Of a DNA stretch of 64,000 bases, positions 1 to 9,233 are shown piece after piece. The stretch covers positions 186,001 to 250,000 of the forward strand of contig JAHLEH010000003.1 in NCBI GenBank assembly GCA_018883545.1, read 5' to 3'. Below the pieces are notes generated by a model. That model was not told the DNA's origin, did no database searches, and saw nothing but the letters and a program-made list of their open reading frames with translations. The stretch is from Marixanthotalea marina. GTDB lineage: Bacteria; Bacteroidota; Bacteroidia; Flavobacteriales; Flavobacteriaceae. Position 1 is the stretch's first letter; each line of letters opens with the position of its first letter. The translations under genes and the position numbers were made by a program.

Positions 1-1
1 T

Positions 2-490
2 AGCGCTCATTTAGCAGCTAAAAAAGGCTTGCCCTATGCCTTTGCCAGTCATTTTGCCACACCACAATTAATGGCCGTCCTCGATATTTACAGGCGGGAA
101 TTCCAACCTTCTGAAGTCCTCGACAAACCTTATACCATGGCGGGTATTAATATTATCGTGGCAGACACCAATGAAGAAGCAGAACAAATTTCAACATCAC
201 TCTATAGAAGGGTTATAAGCCTATTAACAGGCAAACGGGATTTTATTCAACCCCCAACAGCCATGACTGAAGAACTTCGTGCCATGCAACAACACCCCTC
301 AGTTCAACACATGCTTAAATACACCTTTGTTGGCAACAAAGAAACCGTGAAGCAGCAAGTACAAGCATTTATTGAGGAAACCCAAATAGATGAGCTTATA
401 GTGGCAACCCATGTTTACGATGGTAACGATCGCATAAAATCATACCAGTTATTTGCCGAAATCATGCAGGAATTGAATAATGTCTCCTAG
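2..490 (+). CDS. Luciferase-like (LLM class) flavin-dependent oxidoreductase, 5'-truncated
   Basis: This is the C-terminal part of a bacterial-luciferase-like monooxygenase; the reading frame is already open at the first bases, so the start lies before the window. The stretch LPYAFASHFA, preceded by SAHLAAKKG, is typical of the MsnO8/YhbW-type branch of the LLM family, which uses reduced flavin to oxidise an unidentified substrate. About 160 residues remain, where whole members have about 330. The TTG at 29 is not the true start, because conserved sequence continues upstream of it. No substrate can be assigned. It is followed by about 180 bases of AT-rich sequence and then the xylose operon, so it is probably not part of that system. 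Confidence 0.8.
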   Translation, partial: SAHLAAKKGLPYAFASHFATPQLMAVLDIYRREFQPSEVLDKPYTMAGINIIVADTNEEAEQISTSLYRRVISLLTGKRDFIQPPTAMTEELRAMQQHPSVQHMLKYTFVGNKETVKQQVQAFIEETQIDELIVATHVYDGNDRIKSYQLFAEIMQELNNVS

Positions 491-613
491 CATTCATTAC
501 CTTCAACCCAAAATAAAATACAGGCAAACAAATATCAATATTCTAACTTTTAGATATTTACACAAAAAAATTCAACAATCAATAGTTACAAAAAAACACA
601 ATAAAAATTTCTA

Positions 614-662
614 TTTGTAATTAAAAAATTATCTATATTTGCATACCAGAACAGAACAGAAC
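614..662 (+). promoter_or_regulatory. Promoter of the gntR-xylB-xylA operon with AGAAC triplet repeat
   Basis: TTTG at 614-617 and TATATTTG at 634-641 fit the Bacteroidota -33 and -7 (TAnnTTTG) elements with a 16-base spacer. Transcription would begin near 648, giving a leader of only about 20 bases before the ATG at 669. Exactly there lie three tandem copies of AGAAC (648-662). A TTACAAA/TTTGTAA inverted pair (586-592 and 614-620) overlaps the -33 element. Either could be an operator for the regulator encoded just downstream; that role is inference. Confidence 0.6.
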
Positions 663-668
663 GGTTAA

Positions 669-1655
669 ATGCATTTAGACATTAATTTTAGTAGCGACAT
701 TCCAAAATACCAGCAGTTGGTAAACGCCATCAATGATGCGCTTTCCAACAATACACTGTCTAGTGGTGATGCCCTGCCTTCTGTTAATAGCATCTGTAAT
801 GACTACAATTTATCAAGAGATACGGTTTTTAAGGCGTATACTATATTAAAAGAAAATAGTGTTATAGAATCCGTTCCAAACAAAGGCTATTACGTAGCCA
901 ACGATACGCGAAAAGTACTGTTGGTTCTAGATACTTTTAAAGCCTACAAAGAAGTACTGTATCATTCCTTTGTAAGCAATTTGCCAAAAAAGGTGATTGT
1001 AGATGTTCAATTTCATCATTACAACATCAACAATTTCAGAACCATTTTAAACAATGGTAAGGGTAAGTATTACAAATATGTTGTTATGAGTTTTAACCAT
1101 AAAAGCGTCTCTGCTATTTTGTCTGAATTTGACAATGAAAAACTATTGCTAATTGACTGGAACATCCACTCAAATGCTAATAACAATTATATATTTCAAG
1201 ATTTTGGAAAAGCTTTTTTTGAAGTTTTAAAAGAAGCCATTGTACCATTTAGAAAATATAAAAAGTTGGTTTTTGTGTATCCAACATTTACGAACCACCC
1301 TATTGAAACACTAACACATTTTAAAATATTTTGTGAAACCTACGGTTTTAAATCCAAGGTTGTTACCAATCCTGAGGATTTTAAAGTCATTAAAGGCGAA
1401 GCCTATATCAGCGTAAGCGATAGAATACTGGGGGTGTTTTTAGAACAATGTAGAAGCAAAAATTTTGAACCGGGAACCGATGTAGGCTTTTTATCGTACA
1501 ACGAAACCCCTATGAAGCAATTTATTTACAAAGGCATTTCGGTAATTTCCACCGATTTTCAGGAATTAGGCGCAAAAGCAGCTACCTTTGTAAAAGAAGA
1601 AAAAGTGCTTCAAAGTTATATTCCAACTAAATTAATATTAAGAGAATCATTATAA
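669..1655 (+). CDS. GntR-family regulator with periplasmic-binding-like effector domain (xylose regulator candidate)
   Basis: The N-terminal 75 residues form a GntR winged helix-turn-helix; the segments YQQLVNAINDAL, GDALPSVNSICNDYNLSRDT and NKGYYV are typical of the family. Residues from about 85 to 328 resemble the LacI/periplasmic-binding-protein fold used to sense sugars, and the C-terminus (STDFQELGAKAA) matches that fold. It is transcribed with xylB, only 7 bases away, and then xylA. It is therefore the likely local regulator of xylose and perhaps xylan genes, sensing xylose or a derivative in the cytoplasm. No hybrid two-component regulator, the usual xylan sensor of gut Bacteroides, is present in this window. 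The ligand is inferred from context. Confidence 0.85.
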   Translation: MHLDINFSSDIPKYQQLVNAINDALSNNTLSSGDALPSVNSICNDYNLSRDTVFKAYTILKENSVIESVPNKGYYVANDTRKVLLVLDTFKAYKEVLYHSFVSNLPKKVIVDVQFHHYNINNFRTILNNGKGKYYKYVVMSFNHKSVSAILSEFDNEKLLLIDWNIHSNANNNYIFQDFGKAFFEVLKEAIVPFRKYKKLVFVYPTFTNHPIETLTHFKIFCETYGFKSKVVTNPEDFKVIKGEAYISVSDRILGVFLEQCRSKNFEPGTDVGFLSYNETPMKQFIYKGISVISTDFQELGAKAATFVKEEKVLQSYIPTKLILRESL

Positions 1656-1662
1656 ATTAATT

Positions 1663-3150
1663 ATGTACTATTTAGGATTAGATATCGGTAGTTCTTCCAT
1701 TAAAGCTGCACTTGTTGAAATAGCAACAGGAAAAAGTGTAAGTGTTGTTCAAGAGCCCGAACAGGAAATGGGCATGTTCGCTCAAAAAAACGGATGGGCC
1801 GAACAAAAACCAGAAGACTGGTGGAAACATATTTGTAACGCCATAGCCCGCTTAAAAAAGCAAAACAATATTTCAAGAACCCAAATAAAAGGCATTGGTA
1901 TTTCTTACCAAATGCACGGACTTGTTATTGTTGATGAAGCTGGAAAACCGCTTCGCAAAAGTATTATTTGGTGTGATAGTAGAGCTGTAGAAATTGGCAA
2001 TAAAGCTTTTGGCGAAATAGGTGAAGACAAATGCGCCTCGCAATTGCTTAATTCACCGGCTAACTTTACCGCGTCTAAACTAAAATGGGTAAAAGACAAC
2101 GAACCAGAAATCTATAGTAAGATCCACAAGTTCATGTTACCGGGTGATTTTATTGCTTATAAATTTTCAAATGTTATAAACACAACTATTTCAGGTCTAT
2201 CTGAAGGTATTTTTTGGGATTTCCAAAATAATACATTGGCCGATTTCCTTTTGGAACATTATGGCATCGACAAATCGTTAGTTCCAGACATTGTAGATAC
2301 GTTTGGTTTACAATCGGTTGTTGATGAAAAAGGTGAAGCTGATAGTGGTATTGCCGCAGGCACCCCTATTTATTATAGAGCTGGCGACCAGCCCAATAAC
2401 GCGCTATCGTTAAATGTATTTAACCCTGGTGAAGTCGCTGCTACTGGTGGAACTTCAGGGGTAGTATATGCTGTAACAAACAATCTTTCAGTAAAGGAAA
2501 GTGATCGCGTTAACAACTTTGCGCATGTTAATTACAATAAAGATGAAGACCCGAGAATAGGCAAACTACTTTGTATAAATGGTGCAGGTATTCAATACCG
2601 TTGGTTGTTGAATAACTTAGCTGTTGGTTCTTATGAAGAAATGAACAATTTGGCGATGAACGTTTCAGTTGGTTCTGATGGTGTTTGCTTAATTCCTTTC
2701 GGAAATGGTGCTGAACGCATGTTAAAGAACAAGGAAATTGGCACAAGAATCGTTAATTTAAACCTCAACATGCACCATAAAGGCCATGTTTGTAGAGCGG
2801 CGTTGGAAGGTATTGCCTTCTCATTTGTTTACGGCATGGAATTATTAAAATCGGATGGCATTGAAGCTTCTGTAATAAGAGCTGGAAACGATAATTTGTT
2901 CCGCTCAGAGATTTTTGCTAACACAGTAGCTACATTAATCGAGCAAGAAATTGAAATCTATAACACAACTGGTGCTATAGGCGCTGCACGTGCGGCCGAT
3001 TTGCATAAAGGTGATTTTGAAAGCTTCGGAAAAGCCATCATCGATAACGACCATGTAATGACCTTTATGCCTTTTAAGGACAAAGCACCTTATTTAAAGG
3101 CATACAACAACTGGAAAAAAGAATTGGAAATCATATTAAATAACAAATAA
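1663..3150 (+). CDS. xylB: Xylulokinase
   Basis: This FGGY-family sugar kinase phosphorylates D-xylulose with ATP to xylulose-5-phosphate, the entry to the pentose phosphate pathway. The 495-residue length is normal. Visible signatures are the N-terminal nucleotide-fold start YLGLDIGSSSIKAA, the sugar-binding segments YQMHGLV and WCDSRA, the likely catalytic base D242 in GDQPNNALS, and GGTSGVVYA of the second domain. It follows the GntR regulator by 7 bases and precedes xylA by 24 bases, which settles the substrate as xylulose rather than another polyol. The enzyme is cytoplasmic, with no signal peptide. Confidence 0.95.
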   Translation: MYYLGLDIGSSSIKAALVEIATGKSVSVVQEPEQEMGMFAQKNGWAEQKPEDWWKHICNAIARLKKQNNISRTQIKGIGISYQMHGLVIVDEAGKPLRKSIIWCDSRAVEIGNKAFGEIGEDKCASQLLNSPANFTASKLKWVKDNEPEIYSKIHKFMLPGDFIAYKFSNVINTTISGLSEGIFWDFQNNTLADFLLEHYGIDKSLVPDIVDTFGLQSVVDEKGEADSGIAAGTPIYYRAGDQPNNALSLNVFNPGEVAATGGTSGVVYAVTNNLSVKESDRVNNFAHVNYNKDEDPRIGKLLCINGAGIQYRWLLNNLAVGSYEEMNNLAMNVSVGSDGVCLIPFGNGAERMLKNKEIGTRIVNLNLNMHHKGHVCRAALEGIAFSFVYGMELLKSDGIEASVIRAGNDNLFRSEIFANTVATLIEQEIEIYNTTGAIGAARAADLHKGDFESFGKAIIDNDHVMTFMPFKDKAPYLKAYNNWKKELEIILNNK

Positions 3151-3174
3151 ATCATTAACTAAATATTAATCACA

Positions 3175-4500
3175 ATGGCATTAATAGGCAACAAAGAATA
3201 CTATAAAGGTATTGGCGACATTAAGTTTGAAGGAAAGGATTCAGACAATCCTTTAGCGTTTAAATACTACAACCCAGAACAAGTGGTTGCTGGTAAAAAA
3301 ATGAAAGACTGGTTTAAATTTTCAGTGGCGTATTGGCATACATTCTGCGGTACAGGTGCTGATCCATTTGGTCCTGGAACCTTAAATTTTGAATGGGACA
3401 AATCATCAGACGCCATTCAAGCTGCAAAAGACAAAGCAGATGCTGCTTTTGAATTTATAACTAAAATGGGCTTCGATTACTACTGTTTCCACGATGTAGA
3501 TTTAGTAAGAGAAGGTAATTCTTTTGGTGAATTGGAAAGCAGATTGGCTACCATTACCGAATACTTAAAAGAGAAGCAAGCGGCTTCTGGTGTTAAATTA
3601 TTGTGGGGTACAGCTAACTGTTTCTCTAACCCTCGTTACATGAACGGTGCTTCTACAAACCCAGATTTTAATGTATTGGCCAGAGCTGGTGGACAAATAA
3701 AATTGGCTTTAGATGCTACCATAGCTTTAAATGGTGAAAACTATGTGTTCTGGGGTGGTCGTGAAGGTTACATGTCACTTTTAAATACCGATATGGGTCG
3801 TGAACTAGACCACATGGGTCAGTTCTTAACTATGGCTAGAGATTATGCACGTTCTAAAGGTTTTAAAGGAAACTTCTTTATTGAGCCAAAACCAATGGAA
3901 CCAATGAAACACCAATACGATTTCGATACAGCTACTGCAATTGGCTTCTTGAAAGAGTACGGTTTAGATAAGGATTTCAAAATTAATATTGAAGTAAACC
4001 ATGCTACCTTGGCACAACACACATTCGAGCACGAAATTGCTGTTGCGGCTAAAGCAGGTATGCTAGGAAGTTTGGATGCTAACCGTGGAGATTACCAAAA
4101 TGGTTGGGATACAGACCAATTCCCTAACAACATCCAAGAAACTACCGAAGCCATGTTGGTATTCATCAAAGCTGGTGGACTACAAGGTGGTGGTGTTAAT
4201 TTTGATGCTAAAATCAGAAGAAACTCTACCGATTTAGAAGATGTATTCTTAGCACATATTGGTGGTGCCGATACATTTGCTAGAGCCTTGATTACTGCTG
4301 ATAAAATTATCTCTTCTTCGCCTTACGAAAAATTAAGAAAAGAACGTTACAGCAGCTTCGATTCTGGTAAAGGAAAAGAGTTTGAAGCAGGTAAATTAAA
4401 CTTTGAAGATTTATATGAAATTGCCCAAGAAAATGGTGAATTACCATTACAAAGTGGCAAACAAGAATTGTTTGAGAATATTATCAATCAATATATCTAA
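3175..4500 (+). CDS. xylA: Xylose isomerase
   Basis: This enzyme interconverts D-xylose and D-xylulose in the cytoplasm using two divalent metal ions. The 441-residue protein carries the family signatures: CFHDVDL with the ring-opening histidine H106, WGGREGY, the metal ligands in [30 protein letters not shown], and GSLDANRGD. It is the last gene of the gntR-xylB-xylA operon and is followed by a strong hairpin terminator. The length and motifs fit the longer class II isomerases found in Bacteroidota. There is nothing odd in the sequence. Confidence 0.97.
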   Translation: MALIGNKEYYKGIGDIKFEGKDSDNPLAFKYYNPEQVVAGKKMKDWFKFSVAYWHTFCGTGADPFGPGTLNFEWDKSSDAIQAAKDKADAAFEFITKMGFDYYCFHDVDLVREGNSFGELESRLATITEYLKEKQAASGVKLLWGTANCFSNPRYMNGASTNPDFNVLARAGGQIKLALDATIALNGENYVFWGGREGYMSLLNTDMGRELDHMGQFLTMARDYARSKGFKGNFFIEPKPMEPMKHQYDFDTATAIGFLKEYGLDKDFKINIEVNHATLAQHTFEHEIAVAAKAGMLGSLDANRGDYQNGWDTDQFPNNIQETTEAMLVFIKAGGLQGGGVNFDAKIRRNSTDLEDVFLAHIGGADTFARALITADKIISSSPYEKLRKERYSSFDSGKGKEFEAGKLNFEDLYEIAQENGELPLQSGKQELFENIINQYI

Positions 4501-4523
4501 ACATATAATTTAATTGGTTAACC

Positions 4524-4557
4524 AAGGGGAAGCTAAAAGCTTCCCCCTTTTTTTTTT
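4524..4557 (+). terminator. Rho-independent terminator after xylA
   Basis: A nine-base-pair stem, GGGGAAGCT (4526-4534) with AGCTTCCCC (4538-4546) around an AAA loop, is followed by an uninterrupted run of T at 4548-4557. It closes the gntR-xylB-xylA operon and separates it from the symporter gene that starts at 4654. Confidence 0.9.
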
Positions 4558-4653
4558 AAGATGTATATAATCAAATACAAAGCACTAAACACTAGTTATT
4601 TAATAATAAATCTATATATTTAAAACCTATTTTAACCAACTAAAACTATAAAT

Positions 4654-6321
4654 ATGAAACATTATTTTTTAGCTATGCAATCGGTTTTGGAGAATTTCGA
4701 TTGGGTAGTTTTAGGAATATATTTCCTTGCCCTAATAGCTGTTGCTGTGTGGGTTGTACTTCAAAAAAATAAAAATACAGAAGATTATTTTTTAGCAGGA
4801 AGAGATGTTGGTTGGTTTGTAATTGGTGCTTCCATTTTTGCTTCTAACATAGGCTCCGAACACGTAGTAGGCTTAGCAGGCACTGGTTTTGAATCGGGCA
4901 CCCCTATGGCCCATTACGAATTACATGCTTGGATTGTATTATTATTAGGCTGGCTCTTTTTACCTTTTTACATAAGAAGTGGTGCTTTTACCATGCCAGA
5001 ATTTTTAGAAAAAAGATTCGATAGCCGCTCCAGATGGTTTTTATCGGTCTTCTCTTTAGTGGCCTACGTACTTACAAAAGTCTCTGTAACCATTTATGCA
5101 GGTGGTATTGTGGTTTCTGAATTAATTGGTATTCCGTTTTGGTATGGCGCTATAGGCATTGTTATTTTTACGGGAATATATACCATTATAGGTGGTATGA
5201 AAGCTGTTATTTATACCGAAACCCTTCAAACCATCATTCTAATTTTGGGCTCTGTGATTATTACCTATCTAGGACTTCAAGAAGTTGGCGGCTGGGGACA
5301 ACTACAAGAAACCGTAAGAGCTGCAAGCCCAGACCATTTTAATATGTGGCGACCAATGAACGATCCAGATTTCCCATGGACAGGTTTATTATTTGGCGGT
5401 ACTGTTGTTGGTATTTGGTATTGGTGTACAGACCAATACATAGTGCAGCGCACACTAGCAGCACATAATATTAAAATTGGTAGAAGGGGTGCTATTTTTG
5501 GAGCTTACCTCAAGTTGCTTCCTATTTTAATATTTCTTGTTCCCGGCATTATAGCTTTTGCCCTAAGCCAACAAGGAATTCTAGAAATTGATAAAGCAGA
5601 TAGAGCTTTTCCTGCTTTAGTTAAATTTTTATTACCCGTTGGGTTAAAAGGTTTGGTCGCAGGCGGTTTAATGGCGGCATTGATGAGTTCATTGGCATCT
5701 GTGTTTAACTCATGTTCAACTATTTTCACCATTGATATTTACAAAAAGCTTCACCCGGAAAAAACCGAAAAAGTATTGGTTCAAACGGGAAAAATTGCTA
5801 CTGGATTTATTGTGATTTTAGGTATTATTTGGATTCCTATTATGGAAAAAATTGGTGGTGGGGTTATGTACCAATATCTACAGAATGTGCAATCATATAT
5901 TGCACCACCAGTAACGGCCGTGTTTCTTCTGGGTATAATTTGGAAGCGGGTTAATTCTACCGCAGCCATTTCAACACTCATGGTGGGCTTAGTACTGCTC
6001 ATCTTAAGACTGGGAAGTGAAATTTATTTCCAACCTGAAATTGCATCTGGCGAAGCCGTTGATGGTATTATGTACAGTTTTGCAACCATTAATTTTGCAC
6101 ACATGGCCATATTTATGTTTATATTTTCGGTAATTATTTGCATTTCCATAAGCTTAATGACACAAGCGCCAAGCTACGAACGCATTAGAGGTCTTGCTTT
6201 TGGAACGCTTACAGAAGAACAAAAATCGGCCAACAAAAACAGTTATGACACTATAGACATCATACTATCTGTTCTATTAGTTGTTATAGTAATTGGTATA
6301 CTGAGCTACTTTTCAAAATAA
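4654..6321 (+). CDS. Sodium:solute symporter (SSS/SGLT family), probable xylose uptake
   Basis: This is a large inner-membrane protein of 555 residues with many hydrophobic segments. The sequences NTEDYFLAGRDVGWFVIGAS and SNIGSEHVVGLAGTG are hallmarks of the sodium/sugar symporters, and WYWCTDQYIVQR is shared with SGLT-like sugar carriers. It imports a solute with Na+; its place directly after xylBA suggests D-xylose. An ATG at 4675 is a possible alternative start. It appears to have its own transcription start, as the xylA terminator lies upstream. A near-consensus element with TATATATTT lies around 4613. It ends in a hairpin shared with the opposing lipoprotein gene. The substrate is inferred from context. 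Confidence 0.88.
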   Translation: MKHYFLAMQSVLENFDWVVLGIYFLALIAVAVWVVLQKNKNTEDYFLAGRDVGWFVIGASIFASNIGSEHVVGLAGTGFESGTPMAHYELHAWIVLLLGWLFLPFYIRSGAFTMPEFLEKRFDSRSRWFLSVFSLVAYVLTKVSVTIYAGGIVVSELIGIPFWYGAIGIVIFTGIYTIIGGMKAVIYTETLQTIILILGSVIITYLGLQEVGGWGQLQETVRAASPDHFNMWRPMNDPDFPWTGLLFGGTVVGIWYWCTDQYIVQRTLAAHNIKIGRRGAIFGAYLKLLPILIFLVPGIIAFALSQQGILEIDKADRAFPALVKFLLPVGLKGLVAGGLMAALMSSLASVFNSCSTIFTIDIYKKLHPEKTEKVLVQTGKIATGFIVILGIIWIPIMEKIGGGVMYQYLQNVQSYIAPPVTAVFLLGIIWKRVNSTAAISTLMVGLVLLILRLGSEIYFQPEIASGEAVDGIMYSFATINFAHMAIFMFIFSVIICISISLMTQAPSYERIRGLAFGTLTEEQKSANKNSYDTIDIILSVLLVVIVIGILSYFSK

Positions 6322-6341
6322 ATAGCTTATAAATAACATAT

Positions 6342-6376
6342 AAAAAATGCCATCAATTAAATTGATGGCATTTTTG
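6342..6376. terminator. Bidirectional terminator between symporter and small lipoprotein genes
   Basis: ATGCCATCAA (6347-6356) pairs with TTGATGGCAT (6362-6371). The stem is flanked by A-rich sequence on the left and T-rich sequence on the right, so it can stop transcription from both converging genes. Confidence 0.85.
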
Positions 6377-6401
6377 TTATAAGTTGGAATGTATGGAGTA
6401 A

Positions 6402-6698
6402 TTAATCTTCTTTTACCTCTTCCACTTTTTTATCTATAGCTTCTCCTGCAGATTCCACGGCATCTCCAGTAGCCTCAATGGCATCATCTGTAGCATCAAC
6501 AGCCTCATCCATTGCTTTTCCTGCTTCTTCAAGAGCACCTTCTGTAGCATCTGCGGCATCATCGGCAGCTTCTTCCATAGCATCCCCTGCGCTTTCAAAA
6601 GCCTCTTCAACAGATTCTGGATTTTTATTTTCCCTACAAGAAGTATATGTTAAACTTAATACTGAAACTAATGCGATACTTAATAAGATTTTTTTCAT
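6402..6698 (-). CDS. Small acidic Ala-rich repeat lipoprotein
   Basis: This 98-residue protein begins with a lipoprotein-type signal (KKILLSIALVSVLSLTYTSC, lipidated Cys at about residue 21). It continues almost entirely as Ala, Glu and Asp with small residues. The mature part is built of loose 11-residue units of the kind ESAGDAMEEAA, AADATEGALEEA and AVDATDDAIEA, predicting one long amphipathic negatively charged helix. The underlying DNA is repetitive too. Similar small Ala/Glu helices occur in envelope stress or desiccation-type (LEA-like) proteins, but no function is assigned. It is monocistronic, opposite in direction to its neighbours, with a perfect palindrome upstream at 6743-6756. 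The reverse-strand frame over it is a codon-bias shadow. Confidence 0.7.
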   Translation of the reverse strand: MKKILLSIALVSVLSLTYTSCRENKNPESVEEAFESAGDAMEEAADDAADATEGALEEAGKAMDEAVDATDDAIEATGDAVESAGEAIDKKVEEVKED

Positions 6699-7064
6699 TG
6701 GTTTTAATTTTTGTGTTAATTATTTATGTACATAGGTATATACGTGATTAATCACGACATTGGATGACATTATGGCTCTTTCAACAAAAACCAAAACCAG
6801 CTCTTGGTGCTTCACACCCCATGATTATTAGATAAATCACTTAAAATTTTCAGATCTTAACTACCTTAAAATTTTTGTTTTGATAGCAATTGTTATAGCT
6901 TTATAAATTAATACGCTACATTTAACAAATTGCTCATTATCAATTCTTAGCCTAATTATTCAAGACTTTTTATGTGTACTACATTTACTTTAAAAAAAAA
7001 TTGATATTTCCATACACATAAAAAATATATATATTTCAAAAAATTATGTGTTTTTCAAAAAATT
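6699..7064. other. Divergent intergenic region between the small lipoprotein and the GH67 operon
   Basis: No gene is supported in these 366 bases. They hold a 14-bp palindrome (6743-6756) near the lipoprotein start. On the glucuronidase side there are repeated TTATGTGT boxes at 6970-6977 (+), 7014-7021 (inverted) and 7044-7051 (+). A 16-base direct repeat, TTTCAAAAAATTATGT, occurs at 7034-7049 and 7053-7068, the second copy overlapping the GH67 start codon. A near-consensus -7 element, TATATTTC, lies at 7030-7037. Confidence 0.6.
6743..6756. promoter_or_regulatory. Perfect 14-bp palindrome upstream of the small lipoprotein gene
   Basis: CGTGATTAATCACG reads the same on both strands and sits about 45 bases before the lipoprotein start codon. 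The TGA/TCA half-sites resemble those bound by Crp/Fnr-type regulators, but no regulator can be named from sequence alone. Confidence 0.4.
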
Positions 7065-9221
7065 ATGTTAAAAAAAGTCAAATTATTAATATTACTGCTA
7101 TTTGTTTTTTGTAATCATATTTTTGCCAATGATGGCTATAAACTTTGGTTGCAGTATAATTATGTAAACAACGAGTCTTTAAGAGAAGACTATTTAAATG
7201 CCGTTCAAAATTTATTGCCTTCTGGTAACTCAGAAACAATCAACATCGCTTTAAAAGAACTTCAGTTGGGGCTAAGCGATATGCTCGGAACCGATTTTAC
7301 TTCCAAAATCAATAAAGACAATGGTAATACATTAATTTTTGGCAGCGAAGCTAATTTAGGCGAAGACATTAAGTTGCAATTAGGCAATACTTTCAACCAA
7401 ATAAACGAAGAAGGATATGCTATAAAATCTTTCAAATTAAGAAATAGAAATTATATTGTAATTACAGGAAAAAGTGATGTTGGCGTACTGTATGGTGTTT
7501 TTGAGTTTTTAAGATTATTACAAACCCACAAACCCATTGAAAACCTTAATATCACAGATTCCCCTAAAATAAAAATAAGAACCCTTAACCATTGGGATAA
7601 TTTAGACAGAACTGTAGAAAGAGGTTATGCTGGTTTTTCTATTTGGGACTGGCATAGATTACCAGATTATTTAGACCCGCGCTATTCTGATTATGCTAGA
7701 GCCAACGCCTCTGTCGGTATTAATGGTACCGTTTTAAATAATGTAAATGCCAATGCTCTTATTTTAACACCTCAGTATTTGGAAAAAGTAGAAGCTTTGG
7801 CGAATGTTTTTAGACCTTATGGCATTAAAGTATACCTAACGGCTCGGTTTTCTGCACCTATTGAAATTGGCGGATTGGAAACTGCAGATCCTTTAGCGCC
7901 CGAAGTTATTAACTGGTGGAAACAAAAAGCAGATGAAATTTATGCCAGAATACCCGACTTTGGAGGCTTTTTGGTAAAAGCAAATTCTGAAGGCCAACCA
8001 GGCCCTCAAAATTATGACAGAAACCATGTAGATGGTGCTAATATGTTAGCTACTGCCGTTGCCCCACATAATGGTATTGTTATGTGGCGTGCTTTTGTTT
8101 ACTCTGAACATGATGCCACAGATAGGGCCAAACAAGCCTACCCTGAATTTGTGCCTTACGATGGACAATTTAAAGATAATGTCCTCATTCAGGTAAAAAA
8201 TGGGGCAATCGATTTTCAGCCAAGAGAACCTTTCCATCCTATGTTTGGCGCTATGCCAAAAACACCTATAATGATGGAGTTTCAAATTACACAGGAATAT
8301 TTAGGGTTTAGCACCCACTCCATTTTCTTGCCTAAACTTTTTGAAGAAGTTTTAAAGGCAGACACATACAGAAAAGGTAAAGGCTCTATTGTTGCAAAAG
8401 ATATTGATGGCTCTTTAGATAATAAAAGATTAACAGGCATGGCTGGTGTTAGCAATATAGGAAATGATATAAACTGGACCGGCAATACATTTTTACAAGC
8501 CAACTGGTACGGCTTTGGCAGACTTGCTTGGGATCCTTATTTAAGTGCCGATACTATTGCCGACGAATGGCTACGACAAACATTCACAAATGATGAAAAA
8601 TTTATAAATCCAGTAAAAGAAATGATGTTAGATTCTAGAGAAGCGGTTGTTAATTATATGACACCTCTGGGATTACACCACATAATGGACACAGGACACC
8701 ATTATGGCCCTGGTCCTTGGGTATCTAACCTATCCCGTCCTGAATGGAATCCAGTTTATTACCACAAAGCAGATTCTTTAGGTATTGGCTTTGACAGAAC
8801 ACCTACCGGCAGTAATGCTACCGAGCAATACGCTCCAGAAGTAGCACAGGTTTTTAACGACCTAGACCAAATTTCTGAAAAAGATCTTTTATGGTTTCAC
8901 CATTTACCTTGGGATTATAAACTGAAAAATGGCAACACACTTTGGGACGGTATGGCTTTAAAATACCAAGAAGGTGTAGACCAAGTTAAGTCAATGATAG
9001 AAACTTGGAACAAAATGCAGCCTTATGTAGATGCAGAAAGATATAACAATATTAAAATGTTGTTGAATATTCAATACAAAGAAGCCAAATGGTGGCGCGA
9101 TGCTTGTTTATTATATTTTCAACAATACTCTAAAATGCCACTACCCGAAGGCGTAGAAAAACCAACAAAAACTTTAGACTATTTTAAATCTTTAAAATTC
9201 CCTTTTGCACCGGGCAACTAA
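7065..9221 (+). CDS. GH67 alpha-glucuronidase, exported
   Basis: This enzyme removes (4-O-methyl)-glucuronic acid from the non-reducing end of xylo-oligosaccharides. The 718-residue protein has an N-terminal signal peptide ending near CNHIFAN. The family's catalytic sites are visible: the acid E309 in KANSEGQPGP, then D383 (NGAIDFQPREPF) and E411 (QEYLG). Their spacings of 74 and 28 match those known for GH67 within one residue. It is predicted to be periplasmic and heads a run of six genes to 16899 with gaps of 4-16 bases. It lies 12 bases before a GH115, the complementary glucuronidase. The start at 7065 overlaps a direct repeat, so leader structure may affect its expression. Confidence 0.95.
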   Translation: MLKKVKLLILLLFVFCNHIFANDGYKLWLQYNYVNNESLREDYLNAVQNLLPSGNSETINIALKELQLGLSDMLGTDFTSKINKDNGNTLIFGSEANLGEDIKLQLGNTFNQINEEGYAIKSFKLRNRNYIVITGKSDVGVLYGVFEFLRLLQTHKPIENLNITDSPKIKIRTLNHWDNLDRTVERGYAGFSIWDWHRLPDYLDPRYSDYARANASVGINGTVLNNVNANALILTPQYLEKVEALANVFRPYGIKVYLTARFSAPIEIGGLETADPLAPEVINWWKQKADEIYARIPDFGGFLVKANSEGQPGPQNYDRNHVDGANMLATAVAPHNGIVMWRAFVYSEHDATDRAKQAYPEFVPYDGQFKDNVLIQVKNGAIDFQPREPFHPMFGAMPKTPIMMEFQITQEYLGFSTHSIFLPKLFEEVLKADTYRKGKGSIVAKDIDGSLDNKRLTGMAGVSNIGNDINWTGNTFLQANWYGFGRLAWDPYLSADTIADEWLRQTFTNDEKFINPVKEMMLDSREAVVNYMTPLGLHHIMDTGHHYGPGPWVSNLSRPEWNPVYYHKADSLGIGFDRTPTGSNATEQYAPEVAQVFNDLDQISEKDLLWFHHLPWDYKLKNGNTLWDGMALKYQEGVDQVKSMIETWNKMQPYVDAERYNNIKMLLNIQYKEAKWWRDACLLYFQQYSKMPLPEGVEKPTKTLDYFKSLKFPFAPGN

Positions 9222-9233
9222 TTAAAAAAAGAC

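Noticed and set aside
530-559. AAATATC/GATATTT inverted repeat after the first gene
   Set aside because: Short, AT-only arms with a long loop and no T-run are expected by chance in this AT-rich spacer.
6478-6735. Ser/Ala-rich open frame on the plus strand over the small lipoprotein gene
   Set aside because: It is the mirror of the Ala/Glu repeat codons on the minus strand; it has no start signal and no family-like sequence, while the minus frame has a clear lipoprotein signal.
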